A stretch of DNA of 40,880 nt from Gemmatimonadota bacterium (GTDB taxonomy: Bacteria > 4572-55 > J002): NCBI GenBank assembly GCA_003697105.1, contig RFFQ01000034.1, positions 1 through 40,880 of the forward strand. The letters run 5' to 3'. This document shows, piece by piece, positions 16,479 through 24,445 of the stretch. The notes below the pieces were generated by a model that was not told the DNA's origin, made no database searches, and saw nothing but the letters and a program-made list of their open reading frames with translations. Both the position numbers and the translations under genes were made by a program. Position 1 is the first letter of the stretch, and the number at the start of each line of letters is the position of its first letter.

Positions 16479-17270
16479 ATGAAAAACGTATTATTGAGTA
16501 TGATTATACTTGCCGGTCTGGGAGCCGCATGGTATCTCGCCTACCACCGGGTCACGACCGCCGGTGAACCGTTGCCCGAACCCCATCCAACACACCCCGT
16601 CTCTACCATTTGGGCAATGGGTCAAGCGGAATGGTCAATGGCACAACTTCGGGCACAAACGCACCGTTGCCGCGAACAGCGAGAGTTTCCCTCTCCTACC
16701 GGCAACCGGCAGACGGGAGTGGTCTTCATCCGGAACCAGACAGATCAGAGGGATATACCGCCGTGGGAACGCGAGCACCGGGTATGGCTCTATTGGGGGT
16801 CAACCGCAATGGATTCCGTACTCCGTTTTGGGCGGGCGATGGTCAAGGATACCACCTACCCCAGCGGTACGCTACTGAATGCCACCATCACCCAGCGGCA
16901 CGCGGATTCCGTAACCGTCAGGGGGACCATCGATCTGCCTTTGGCGGGATTAGCCGCCTTTTCGTTTGTGGAAGCCCACGCGGACAGCCTGTACGCCCTC
17001 GGGGCAGAATTGCCGGTGCTCCAGCAAGTGGAATTCGGGCTAGACCCCACACAAGCGGAGCCGTGGCGGTTTGCCCAGTATGCGTGGGAAGCAGCAACAG
17101 AACGGGTACTTGTCCGGTTTACCTCCGCCAAATTAGACAACTCCGAGATCGAACACCGCGGTCACCGGGATCGGGGTGATTTTCTGGTAGCATGGGTCGC
17201 TGTTGACGCCAAGCAATACCACATCACGGATATTTATCTCAGCAAAGAAGAATTAATCTGGTTAGAATAA
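16479..17270 (+). CDS. Membrane-anchored protein of unknown function
   Basis: 263 aa from ATG 16479; the Shine-Dalgarno is weak. No family recognised. A single N-terminal hydrophobic helix (about 4-22) suggests a signal anchor or uncleaved signal. The rest is soluble: a hydrophilic segment rich in Arg and Gln (about 55-100), then SGTLLNATITQRHADSVTV and an alpha/beta-looking part rich in Ala and Glu (about 130-215). Two other plus frames are also open across the middle (16510-16878 and 16610-17179), but neither has a ribosome site and only this frame continues to a stop that overlaps the next start (TAATG). Coupling to the phospholipase-D-like lipoprotein suggests a shared envelope task. Confidence 0.72.
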   Translation: MKNVLLSMIILAGLGAAWYLAYHRVTTAGEPLPEPHPTHPVSTIWAMGQAEWSMAQLRAQTHRCREQREFPSPTGNRQTGVVFIRNQTDQRDIPPWEREHRVWLYWGSTAMDSVLRFGRAMVKDTTYPSGTLLNATITQRHADSVTVRGTIDLPLAGLAAFSFVEAHADSLYALGAELPVLQQVEFGLDPTQAEPWRFAQYAWEAATERVLVRFTSAKLDNSEIEHRGHRDRGDFLVAWVAVDAKQYHITDIYLSKEELIWLE

Positions 17271-18364
17271 TGAAAAGAACATCCGATTTTTTGAAGTTGA
17301 TCCTTTTGAGCGGTCTGTTGATCCTGTTAAGCGGCTGTTCTGAAAATGATCCGCCGACCATTCCGCCACCGGGTACCGGTAACACACCACCGGATACCAC
17401 CCAGCCCGGTGATTTTGCCTACGAGATTTACTTTTCGCAGGTTTATTCCGGCAACCCCAGCGACGCCGAAGCCAACCCGAACAACGCCGATAAACATCTG
17501 GTTGCTAAAATTGATGCCACAGAACGGACGCTTGATATTGCCGCCCACGAAATCGATAGTTACCTTATTGCCAATGCCATCATCGCCGCCCACCAACGCG
17601 GGGTGCGGGTACGCATCGTTGGCGAAAGTAATTATGCGGATGAAAACGCCATGCAAAACATCCGTGCCGCCGGTATTCCGGTGGTGTTTGATGGGCGTCC
17701 CGAAAGTTTGATGCACAACAAATTTCTGGTGTTTGATGAACACCGCATCTGGACGGGTAGCATGAACCTGACGTGGAACGGTGCCAACCGCAATAATAAC
17801 AATTCAGTCTGGATTGATTCCCCCGAACTGGCACAAAACTTCATCGCGGAATTTGAGGAAATGTTTTTACGACACGAATTCAGCTCCGATTCGGAGCCGA
17901 ATGTTCCTTACCCCGCCCTCTACATGGCAGATGGTACTCTTATCGAGACCTATTTTTCTCCCGATGATGATCGCACCATGACCGTGTTACAACATGCTGT
18001 GGCACAAGCAGATAGTGCCATCCGGTTTATGGCGTTCAGCTTTACACAGGATGAACTCAGCCGGGCAATGGTTGCCCGCTTCCGCGAGGGATTGATTGTC
18101 GAAGGCATTTTTGATGAAGATCAAGCGGAGGGAAGCTCAGAGTATGCTTACCTGATTAGTCAAGGTGTACCGGTCATTGTGGATAAAAACCGTTATTTTA
18201 TGCACCACAAAACGATCATCATTGATGATGACACGGTGATCACCGGTTCATATAACTTCAGCTACAACGCCGCCACCCGCAATGATGAAAATTTCCTAAT
18301 CATCCGCCAAAACCGCGACATTGCCGCCCAATATTTAGCAGAGTTTTACCGCTTGTACCACTAG
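17270..18364 (+). CDS. Phospholipase D-like lipoprotein with two HKD motifs
   Basis: 364 aa. A lipobox (LLSGC, Cys23) is followed by a Pro/Thr-rich linker (about 28-47) and two PLD repeats. HKD1 is His149-x-Lys151-x4-Asp156 (MHNKFLVFD) with downstream TGSMN; HKD2 is His312-x-Lys314-x4-Asp319 (MHHKTIIIDD) with downstream TGSYNFS. Both catalytic half-sites are complete, so an active phosphodiesterase is likely. The family includes phospholipases, nucleases (Nuc type) and cardiolipin-synthase-like transferases; this lipid-anchored, secreted form could act on phospholipids or on extracellular nucleic acid. The start shares its A with the stop of the preceding gene (TAATG). Confidence 0.92.
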   Translation: MKRTSDFLKLILLSGLLILLSGCSENDPPTIPPPGTGNTPPDTTQPGDFAYEIYFSQVYSGNPSDAEANPNNADKHLVAKIDATERTLDIAAHEIDSYLIANAIIAAHQRGVRVRIVGESNYADENAMQNIRAAGIPVVFDGRPESLMHNKFLVFDEHRIWTGSMNLTWNGANRNNNNSVWIDSPELAQNFIAEFEEMFLRHEFSSDSEPNVPYPALYMADGTLIETYFSPDDDRTMTVLQHAVAQADSAIRFMAFSFTQDELSRAMVARFREGLIVEGIFDEDQAEGSSEYAYLISQGVPVIVDKNRYFMHHKTIIIDDDTVITGSYNFSYNAATRNDENFLIIRQNRDIAAQYLAEFYRLYH

Positions 18365-18405
18365 ATAAAGGGCATCGCATCTTTAACGGCATTACACGAT
18401 TCAGA

Positions 18406-20472
18406 TTAGTCATCATACGCGGTGAAAAAGATCGGATGTTGCGGGGGGTGTCGCTCCAATTCCCGCCCGATTTCACCCACAATCACATAAAAGCCAACCG
18501 GTGTGGGGAGTTCGACCGGAAACGCGTCCCAGCGGAGACTCGCCTCGAACAAATCCTCACCAGCAACCACCTGCCACTCATTCTCCGGTGGTGGAACGGG
18601 CGCAAGTTGCCATTGGCGAGGTGTTGGATGCACCACCTGTAAATAAACCGGCGCTTGATGATGCCAGTAACGCGGTTCGACATCAATCCGTAAAAACAGA
18701 TGACCGGCATCATACCCGTAATGGATCGCGTGGATTTGAGTCGAGGCAGGGTACATGGTACCCCCCCGGACGGCAGTATAAAACCCGGCGCCACGCCACT
18801 CATAAAAGCCGGTCTCTTTGCCGTCAATAACCGGTTGAATCCGGCGCTGAGGTTGCCGTACCGGGCTCGGACGCCCATTTTTCTTGATCGGTAGGTTCAA
18901 CAGGGTGGGGATGCCCTTTTCCAACAACCGGTACACCTGCTTTAAATGCTCCCGAAACAGCTCATCAAACAACAAGATGTGCTCATCAACGTGCTCATCC
19001 CCATACCACCAGAACCAATCACTGCCTTCAGCAATGTAGATTTCGCGCCATGCGGCGGCTAAAATGGCCGGGTCACATGCTGGGTGTTGTGCCTGATAGG
19101 TTGCTAAGGTCTTACGGGTGACCGATACCGCCTCCCACGCCGCGTTTTCCTCTTCGTGCCCGATCCACATCTTAAAATTGTGATTCAACCACGAACCGGC
19201 AAACAGATGCGTGATCGTCTGTTGGGGCGGAAATGCGGCTAAATAGTCCCGAATGGTGGTGGTCTTTAAGTCCGGGTCATCTGACAAACGGCGATATAAT
19301 TCGCGTAGAAAATCATTACCATCGTTGGGATAATGTTCCCAGCAATTTTCACCGTCCAAAATGACACTGACCAGTCCGGGCGACCCGGTCGCGGGAGTCA
19401 ATTGGTGGATGGCATGTAAGCGCTGGATAAAATCGTCGGCGGCACGGTCGGGTGCCCACGTCGGATAGACAAAAGCGATCAAGTCTGAGAGAGTATGATC
19501 CCGAAAAACAATATCGACGGTCTGATCTCCCGCCCGCACCCGGTAGGGCTGGTACAAAAATTGGAGTTGAACTTGGGACCGGCGTAGAATTTCCTCATCA
19601 CTGGCAATCCATTGAATCTGGTGGTTGGCTATGAGTGGGATCAAGGACTGCGAGACGCTACCTTCACTGGGCCACAACCCGTGCGGTGTGGTGTGGAATA
19701 ACCGGCGGTACAGGGCAATCGCCATCTCGATCTGGCGGGCGGCATCTTCCCGGTGGGCAAAGCGTGTGCGGGGGAGTTTCGTATTCGGTAACGCCTCCAG
19801 AGCACTGTTGGTATCGATCAGCAGAGGTAAAATCGGGTGAAAATAGGGTGAAATGCTGAGTTCGATCTGCCCTCGTGCTTGCACTTCGGCATACTTAGGC
19901 AGAATCCGCGCCAAAATGGAATCTTGCGCCGCCAGCACATCAAGTTTATCCGCTTCGGTAAAATGGCGTCCTTGCTCATAAAATCGCTTCAATGGTTCCC
20001 GCAACATCGGGTCTATCCACGCCAAAACAGACCAGACCTGAAGGTCGCGCCACTCTTGCTCAGTAAAATCCGCGATTTTGTGGTGGAGTGCCTCCTCGTT
20101 GAGGTCTTCCTCGCCGCGTTTCAGCCACAATTCGTGCAAGCGGGGATATGGCAAAATCATGGTGTGCTGTTGGGCGGGGAATGCCTCTTTCAACAGGTGT
20201 ACTTTTGCGGCTGGTGAAAGCCTATCCACCGGTCGCCGAACCCGCTCCAAATAGGGGTCTGTTTTGCCGTTTAGATAGCCCTCAATCTGCTCGATTAGAG
20301 AGGATGACAAGTTGAACGTTTGGTGAATCTGGGGGAACTCATCCAGAATAGCCACCATATTATAGTAATCTTTTAGGGCGTGCAACCGCACCCACGGCAA
20401 ACGGTAGTTACCGGTACGGGGGTCTTCATACATCGGCTGGTGCATGTGCCACAGAAACGAAACATACAACAT
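18406..20472 (-). CDS. Glycoside hydrolase family 57 (amylase/glucanotransferase-like)
   Basis: 688 aa from ATG 20472 with AAAGGAG 7 nt upstream; the A overlaps the stop of the sugar transferase (TGATG). GH57 regions are visible: HMHQP (His9-His11), GQIELSISPYFHPILP, the nucleophile Glu270 in GLWPSEGSVS, and the acid Asp373 in VILDGENCWEHYP. A helical region and a C-terminal beta-rich domain (about 555-680) follow. GH57 retaining enzymes act on alpha-glucans such as starch, glycogen or maltodextrin (amylase, 4-alpha-glucanotransferase, branching enzyme); the exact activity is not determined by these motifs. No signal peptide, so it is cytoplasmic and probably works on glycogen. The pairing with a polysaccharide transferase is notable. 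Confidence 0.93.
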   Translation of the reverse strand: MLYVSFLWHMHQPMYEDPRTGNYRLPWVRLHALKDYYNMVAILDEFPQIHQTFNLSSSLIEQIEGYLNGKTDPYLERVRRPVDRLSPAAKVHLLKEAFPAQQHTMILPYPRLHELWLKRGEEDLNEEALHHKIADFTEQEWRDLQVWSVLAWIDPMLREPLKRFYEQGRHFTEADKLDVLAAQDSILARILPKYAEVQARGQIELSISPYFHPILPLLIDTNSALEALPNTKLPRTRFAHREDAARQIEMAIALYRRLFHTTPHGLWPSEGSVSQSLIPLIANHQIQWIASDEEILRRSQVQLQFLYQPYRVRAGDQTVDIVFRDHTLSDLIAFVYPTWAPDRAADDFIQRLHAIHQLTPATGSPGLVSVILDGENCWEHYPNDGNDFLRELYRRLSDDPDLKTTTIRDYLAAFPPQQTITHLFAGSWLNHNFKMWIGHEEENAAWEAVSVTRKTLATYQAQHPACDPAILAAAWREIYIAEGSDWFWWYGDEHVDEHILLFDELFREHLKQVYRLLEKGIPTLLNLPIKKNGRPSPVRQPQRRIQPVIDGKETGFYEWRGAGFYTAVRGGTMYPASTQIHAIHYGYDAGHLFLRIDVEPRYWHHQAPVYLQVVHPTPRQWQLAPVPPPENEWQVVAGEDLFEASLRWDAFPVELPTPVGFYVIVGEIGRELERHPPQHPIFFTAYDD

Positions 20473-21869
20473 CAAATAGCTCCTTTTTGCGTGAGAACCA
20501 CCCAAATGGTGCGAAAGATGATCTCCACATCGAGCCAGAGCGAATAATTTCGGATATAATAATAATCAAATTTAACCCGTTCTTGGATCGTTTGCAAATA
20601 CCGCCCGTTGACCTGCGATAAACCGGTCAAGCCGGGCAACACCGAGAGGCGAATCCCTTGCAATTCGGGGTGTTGTTGTACAAAGTAGGGACGTTCCGGG
20701 CGGGGTCCCACCAATGACATATCCCCTTTTAAGATATTGATAAGTTGCGGAATTTCATCAATACTGGTACGGCGCATAAATCTGCCCCACGGGGTAATGC
20801 GCGGATCATCTTCTGCCGCCCAAACGGGTCCGGTATGCGCTTCTGCATCGGCAATCATAGACCGGAATTTGATCAGGCGAAACGGTTTACCCCCTTTTCC
20901 GGTACGTTCTTGCAAATAAAAAATGGGTCCGGGTGAGGAGAGTTTGATCAAGGTCACCACCAGCGGGAAAAAGGGCAAAAACAACAGCAAACCGGTCAAT
21001 GCCCCCATAATATCGATCACCCGCTTGATCTGGTACTGCCAACCTTGAATCGGACCCGTCATGGCTTCTACCAAGGGGATACTATCCCCACTCCGCATGT
21101 CCGGGTTGACCAGCAAAATCTCATCGGGGTCTGGTGACACCTTAAAACTGACGTGTGGGTATTCGCACGTGTTAATCAGGGCTAAAATATCCTTGTATGA
21201 TTGGTGCGAGCTGCGCACAATGATGAATTCATCAATATAATAACGCTCGATAAGCTGATTGAGTTCCGCCCGGGTGCCTAGCACCGGCAACCCTCCGATG
21301 AGGGTGCCCGCCGGTTGGTGGTCATCCACAAAACCGATCAGCCGGTGTTCGGTATCGGGATAAGATTGGATCTCGCGGGCAATAATTTCGCCTTCCGAAG
21401 TCGCTCCGACCAGTGCGGTGGTCTTGTAGATCAATTTGCTACCGAATGTATCCCACAGCAACAAGCGCACCAATAAGCGCCACCCCCCCACACTGCACGT
21501 GATGAAAAACCAAGTAAGCAAAAAGACCGTGCGGGGATAGGCATAGCGGCGTCCTAAAAAATAAGTTATCACGGTAATGAACACGAAGGCAAGAGTCGCA
21601 CTGCGGAGCGCCTGCGCAAAACTGAACAGATTGCGGGTATATAGCTCTGAACCGTAAAAGGCAACTAACCAAACAACGGTACACACGCCGGCAATGGTGA
21701 TATGGGTCTGTCCCCACCCCCAAAAGGGTTGTAAATGGGGCACACCAGAAAAAATATAAATTGCCAAACTAAAACTAAGGTTGATGCAAATGGCATCCAC
21801 CAGCAGAAAAATAGGGAGGGTAAACCGGCGGAAAAAACGGATCAGGGGTGAAAATGTGGCGTCGTGCAT
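20472..21869 (-). CDS. Polyprenyl glycosylphosphotransferase (WbaP/WcaJ-like), exopolysaccharide initiation
   Basis: 465 aa from ATG 21869; the frame extends to a TTG at 21959, but that would overlap a promoter-like TTGACA. Five hydrophobic segments in the N-terminal half, a CoA-binding/Rossmann-like middle domain (LVGATSEGEIIAREI), then the bacterial sugar transferase domain with KRVIDIMGALTGLLLF, FRLIKFRSM, TSIDEIPQLINILKGDMSLVGPRPERP and LPGLTGLSQVNGR. Known role: transfers a hexose-1-phosphate from UDP-sugar to undecaprenyl phosphate, the first step of capsule, colanic-acid-like or O-antigen repeat synthesis. No flippase, polymerase or other glycosyltransferase is within the window, so it may be a solitary initiating enzyme. 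Confidence 0.93.
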   Translation of the reverse strand: MHDATFSPLIRFFRRFTLPIFLLVDAICINLSFSLAIYIFSGVPHLQPFWGWGQTHITIAGVCTVVWLVAFYGSELYTRNLFSFAQALRSATLAFVFITVITYFLGRRYAYPRTVFLLTWFFITCSVGGWRLLVRLLLWDTFGSKLIYKTTALVGATSEGEIIAREIQSYPDTEHRLIGFVDDHQPAGTLIGGLPVLGTRAELNQLIERYYIDEFIIVRSSHQSYKDILALINTCEYPHVSFKVSPDPDEILLVNPDMRSGDSIPLVEAMTGPIQGWQYQIKRVIDIMGALTGLLLFLPFFPLVVTLIKLSSPGPIFYLQERTGKGGKPFRLIKFRSMIADAEAHTGPVWAAEDDPRITPWGRFMRRTSIDEIPQLINILKGDMSLVGPRPERPYFVQQHPELQGIRLSVLPGLTGLSQVNGRYLQTIQERVKFDYYYIRNYSLWLDVEIIFRTIWVVLTQKGAI

Positions 21870-21924
21870 TCCGTTTACGGATATCTCATAAGGTTCACAA
21901 ATCGTGCAACGCGGTAAAACCCTA

Positions 21925-21953
21925 TACTTAAAGTGGGGATAGGGGGTTGTCAA
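21925..21953 (-). promoter_or_regulatory. Possible promoter of the sugar transferase-GH57 pair
   Basis: Minus strand perfect TTGACA (21953-21948) with TAAGTA 17 nt downstream (21930-21925); the -10 is poor, so the call rests on the -35 and the position 56 nt before the ATG. Confidence 0.35.
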
Positions 21954-22125
21954 GCGCAAAAACCGTGGCGGTTAATGCCGGTACTTGATTTTTATCTTGC
22001 TGTAAATACCGAATATAAATAAAATAAATATCTTAGAAGGTCACAAGTTTGAAATCCGGTAACATTATATCTGGAACAACTGGAGCGCATCCACAACCAT
22101 TCTCCCTTTCATGGAGGAGATCATC

Positions 22126-23028
22126 ATGAAACTAGTTGTTAGTGGCGGTACCGGTTTTATCGGGCAAGAACTCGTCCGGCAACTTCTTCACGCCGGGCAT
22201 GAGGTCGTTGTTTTAACCCGTCGCCCGCGCCCAACATCCACACCCCACCTAACGTTTTGCCAGTGGGACACCCAAACCGTTGATACCGCATGGGTAAAAG
22301 AGATTGCGGGTGCACAGGCGGTAATCAATCTTGCTGGCGCCGGAGTTGCCGACCAACGCTGGACGGCGCACCGGAAGAAAATCATCTATGATAGCCGGAT
22401 CAATTCCACCCGTGCCCTCGTAGATGCGATTGGGCACGTTACGGAACGTCCAAGCGTGCTGATCAATGCCTCCGGGATCAGTTATTACGGGCTAAAAACC
22501 GGTCAGGTGACCGAAGATAGCCCTGCCGGAGATGATTTTTTAGCGCGTGTCTCTGCCGATTGGGAAGCCGCGGCACAAGCGGTGGAAGCACACGGAAGCC
22601 GCGCCGTACAACTCCGCATTGGAATTGTCTTGGGAAAAAACGGTGGCGCATTGGCAAAGATGCTACCGCCATTTTACCTCTTCTTGGGGGGTCCCTTGGG
22701 AGATGGCCAGCAGTGGTTCCCGTGGGTGCACCGGGCGGATGTGATTGGTGCGATTCTGTTCGCCCTAGAGAGGGAAACACTCCAGGGACCGGTGAACATG
22801 GTTGCCCCCCATCCGGTACGAATGCGTGACTTTTGCCGCACGCTGGGCGAAGTACTGCACCGCCCCTCGTGGGCGGCAGTTCCCGCCCCAATCTTGCATC
22901 TGATATTTGGCGAGTTAGCGGAGGTCATCCTCGGTGGGCAACACGCCATCCCCCAAAAATTGATCGATGCCGGATATACCTTCCGCTACCCAACCCTCAA
23001 ACCGGCATTACAAGCGATTTTGAATTGA
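22126..23028 (+). CDS. TIGR01777-family NAD(P)-dependent epimerase/oxidoreductase (YfcH/SDR39U1-like)
   Basis: 300 aa from ATG 22126 with GGAGGAG 6 nt upstream; an ATG at 22111 is also in frame but has no site. The N-terminal Rossmann glycine motif is SGGTGFIGQELVRQLL. VINLAGAGVADQRW, INASGISYYG and the FPWVHRADVIGAILFAL segment are characteristic of this subfamily, and the C-terminal region PQKLIDAGYTFRYPTLKPAL is the usual DUF1731 end. The reaction is not known in general. The gene is single, with a terminator-like hairpin after it and the ROK kinase downstream. Confidence 0.92.
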   Translation: MKLVVSGGTGFIGQELVRQLLHAGHEVVVLTRRPRPTSTPHLTFCQWDTQTVDTAWVKEIAGAQAVINLAGAGVADQRWTAHRKKIIYDSRINSTRALVDAIGHVTERPSVLINASGISYYGLKTGQVTEDSPAGDDFLARVSADWEAAAQAVEAHGSRAVQLRIGIVLGKNGGALAKMLPPFYLFLGGPLGDGQQWFPWVHRADVIGAILFALERETLQGPVNMVAPHPVRMRDFCRTLGEVLHRPSWAAVPAPILHLIFGELAEVILGGQHAIPQKLIDAGYTFRYPTLKPALQAILN

Positions 23029-23060
23029 CAAGCTACCGCATTTTCCATAAGATAGCACCC

Positions 23061-23104
23061 CCGGCGCAGAACGAACACCCCATTTCTGCGCCGGTTGTCT
23101 GTCT
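23061..23104 (+). terminator. Likely terminator after the TIGR01777 gene
   Basis: CCGGCGCAGAA (23061-23071) is the exact reverse complement of 23084-23094; a 12-nt loop separates the arms. The tail (TTGTCTGTCTG) is T-rich but not a pure T-run. Confidence 0.65.
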
Positions 23105-23140
23105 GTTCACAGTAAACTATTCAGTGAAGGAAAGAAAATC

Positions 23141-24100
23141 ATGAAGCCCTATTTAGGTATCGACGTAGGTGGAACATTTATCAAGGTCGGATTAGTCAGT
23201 GATACGGGAACCCTGCTTCACCACGAAAAAGTCCCAACAGAAGCACAACGCGGTGGCGCGGCAATTCTGGATAACATTGTAGAAGGCGCCAAGCGCTGTG
23301 TCGCCCACGCGCAAATGGACTGGGATGAGATCGCCGGCGCCGGCGTGGGGGTGCCCGGCTTGTTAGATGCCGCCAGTGGGATTGTCCGGCAAGCTCCCAA
23401 TCTGCCGGATTGGGATAATTTGCCCGTCCGTGACCGCCTCACGGAAAAACTGGGCATTCCGGTGCAAGTGGAAAACGATGCCAACGCCGCGGCGTTTGGC
23501 GAGTGGTGGGTTGGCGCCGGTCAAGGGGTCGATCATCTCATCGGCTTGACCTTGGGCACCGGCGTCGGCGGTGGATTGATTCTCAATGGCAAAATTTATC
23601 ATGGCGCCATTGGAGCGGCGGCGGAACTAGGTCATATGACAATTGATCCCTACCATCCCTATGTCAAGGAGGGTATCCGGGGAAGTCTGGAAGCACTCGC
23701 TTCCGGTCTGGCGATTGTCAAATTCGCTACCGAAGGCTTGAAAAGCGAGGATGCCGATATTTTGCTCCAAATGGTCAAAGAGAACGATAACGAAATCACC
23801 CCGTACATCGTGTATAAAGCCGCACAGGCAGGAGATTCGCTCTCCGCGCACATCTACCACGAGGTCGGTACGTTTTTGGGGATTGGCATTGCCAACCTGA
23901 TCCATATTTTCAACCCCCAAATGGTCGTCATTGCCGGTGGCATTGCCGCCGCCTATGATCTGTTTGCCCCGCCCATGATGAAGCAGATCACCGAACGAAC
24001 ATTTGAGACCTCGCGCCAATGCGTCCAGATCGCAAAAGCCCAACTCGGTGAATTTGCCGGACTGATCGGCGCCGCGGCAAGCATTAAATTTAAAGATTGA
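23141..24100 (+). CDS. ROK-family sugar kinase (glucokinase-like), zinc cysteines absent
   Basis: 319 aa with the ATPase-fold phosphate loop GIDVGGTFIKVGLV at the N-terminus, the catalytic Asp113 in ENDANAAAFGE, the LTLGTGVGGGLILNG adenosine-binding loop and ELGH (162-165) for sugar and metal. Known role: ROK kinases phosphorylate glucose or related hexoses with ATP. The canonical zinc motif CxCGxxGCxE is degenerate here: residues 175-184 keep Gly178, Gly181 and Glu184, but Val175, Glu177 and Ser182 replace the cysteines. There is no N-terminal HTH, so it is an enzyme and not a repressor. ATG 23141 has AAGGAAAG upstream. It could be a glucokinase or N-acyl-sugar kinase. Confidence 0.91.
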   Translation: MKPYLGIDVGGTFIKVGLVSDTGTLLHHEKVPTEAQRGGAAILDNIVEGAKRCVAHAQMDWDEIAGAGVGVPGLLDAASGIVRQAPNLPDWDNLPVRDRLTEKLGIPVQVENDANAAAFGEWWVGAGQGVDHLIGLTLGTGVGGGLILNGKIYHGAIGAAAELGHMTIDPYHPYVKEGIRGSLEALASGLAIVKFATEGLKSEDADILLQMVKENDNEITPYIVYKAAQAGDSLSAHIYHEVGTFLGIGIANLIHIFNPQMVVIAGGIAAAYDLFAPPMMKQITERTFETSRQCVQIAKAQLGEFAGLIGAAASIKFKD

Positions 24101-24175
24101 TCTGGCAATAACATATTTATTCCAAGTAACTTGCCGAAGTTTGACAACGGTGTTGATTACCGGCAGATAATTTCA

Positions 24176-24204
24176 TTGACATCACCGCTGAAATCCTCTA
24201 AATT
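24176..24204 (+). promoter_or_regulatory. Sigma70-type promoter of folE2-ribD-like operon
   Basis: Perfect TTGACA (24176-24181), exact 17-nt spacer, TAAATT (24199-24204). The predicted start of RNA near 24211 leaves a leader of about 235 nt. Confidence 0.6.
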
Positions 24205-24210
24205 GAAAAC

Positions 24211-24445
24211 GCCTAAAACGCTCATTTTTTTAGTACGGTGTACTTTCAGTGCTTTCGCTTTTTTGGATAGGTGATTGCTGCGGTAGTAAAGGCCTTGACC
24301 TTTGGGTACTACCTCACGATTACAGCGTAAAATCTGTTTTTTTACGCGTCGGATGTTGCTCCCGATCAAAGCACACGTTGACAACCCGGAAGTATCGCAA
24401 CTCATCTATCTTCACTTCAATTTTAGATCACAAAAAGGAAAATTC
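24211..24445 (+). promoter_or_regulatory. Long 5' leader of folE2 with several hairpins; candidate structured RNA
   Basis: The gap 24101-24445 holds no gene. Within the leader, GGTAGTA (24282-24288) pairs with TACTACC (24307-24313), an inner AAAGG/CCTTT (24289-24292 core with 24299-24303) stacks inside, and GCTG (24277-24280) can pair with CAGC (24323-24326). A second hairpin, GCGTAAA (24325-24331) with TTTACGC (24341-24347), shares bases with that CAGC, so the two folds compete. I do not recognise a known riboswitch class. Confidence 0.35.

Noticed and set aside
16610-17179. Second open plus frame of 189 codons inside the unknown gene
   Set aside because: No ribosome site, composition of a shifted frame, and only the 16479 frame joins the next gene by TAATG.
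24157-24405. Minus-strand ORF of 82 codons in the folE2 leader
   Set aside because: No ribosome site, no recognisable domain, and it lies across the predicted promoter and hairpins of folE2.
24302-24445. N-terminal extension of FolE2 from TTG 24302
   Set aside because: The ATG at 24446 has a good ribosome site and the extension is leader RNA.
24211-24445. Known THF, preQ1 or ZTP riboswitch
   Set aside because: I could not match the conserved core of any of these classes by eye.
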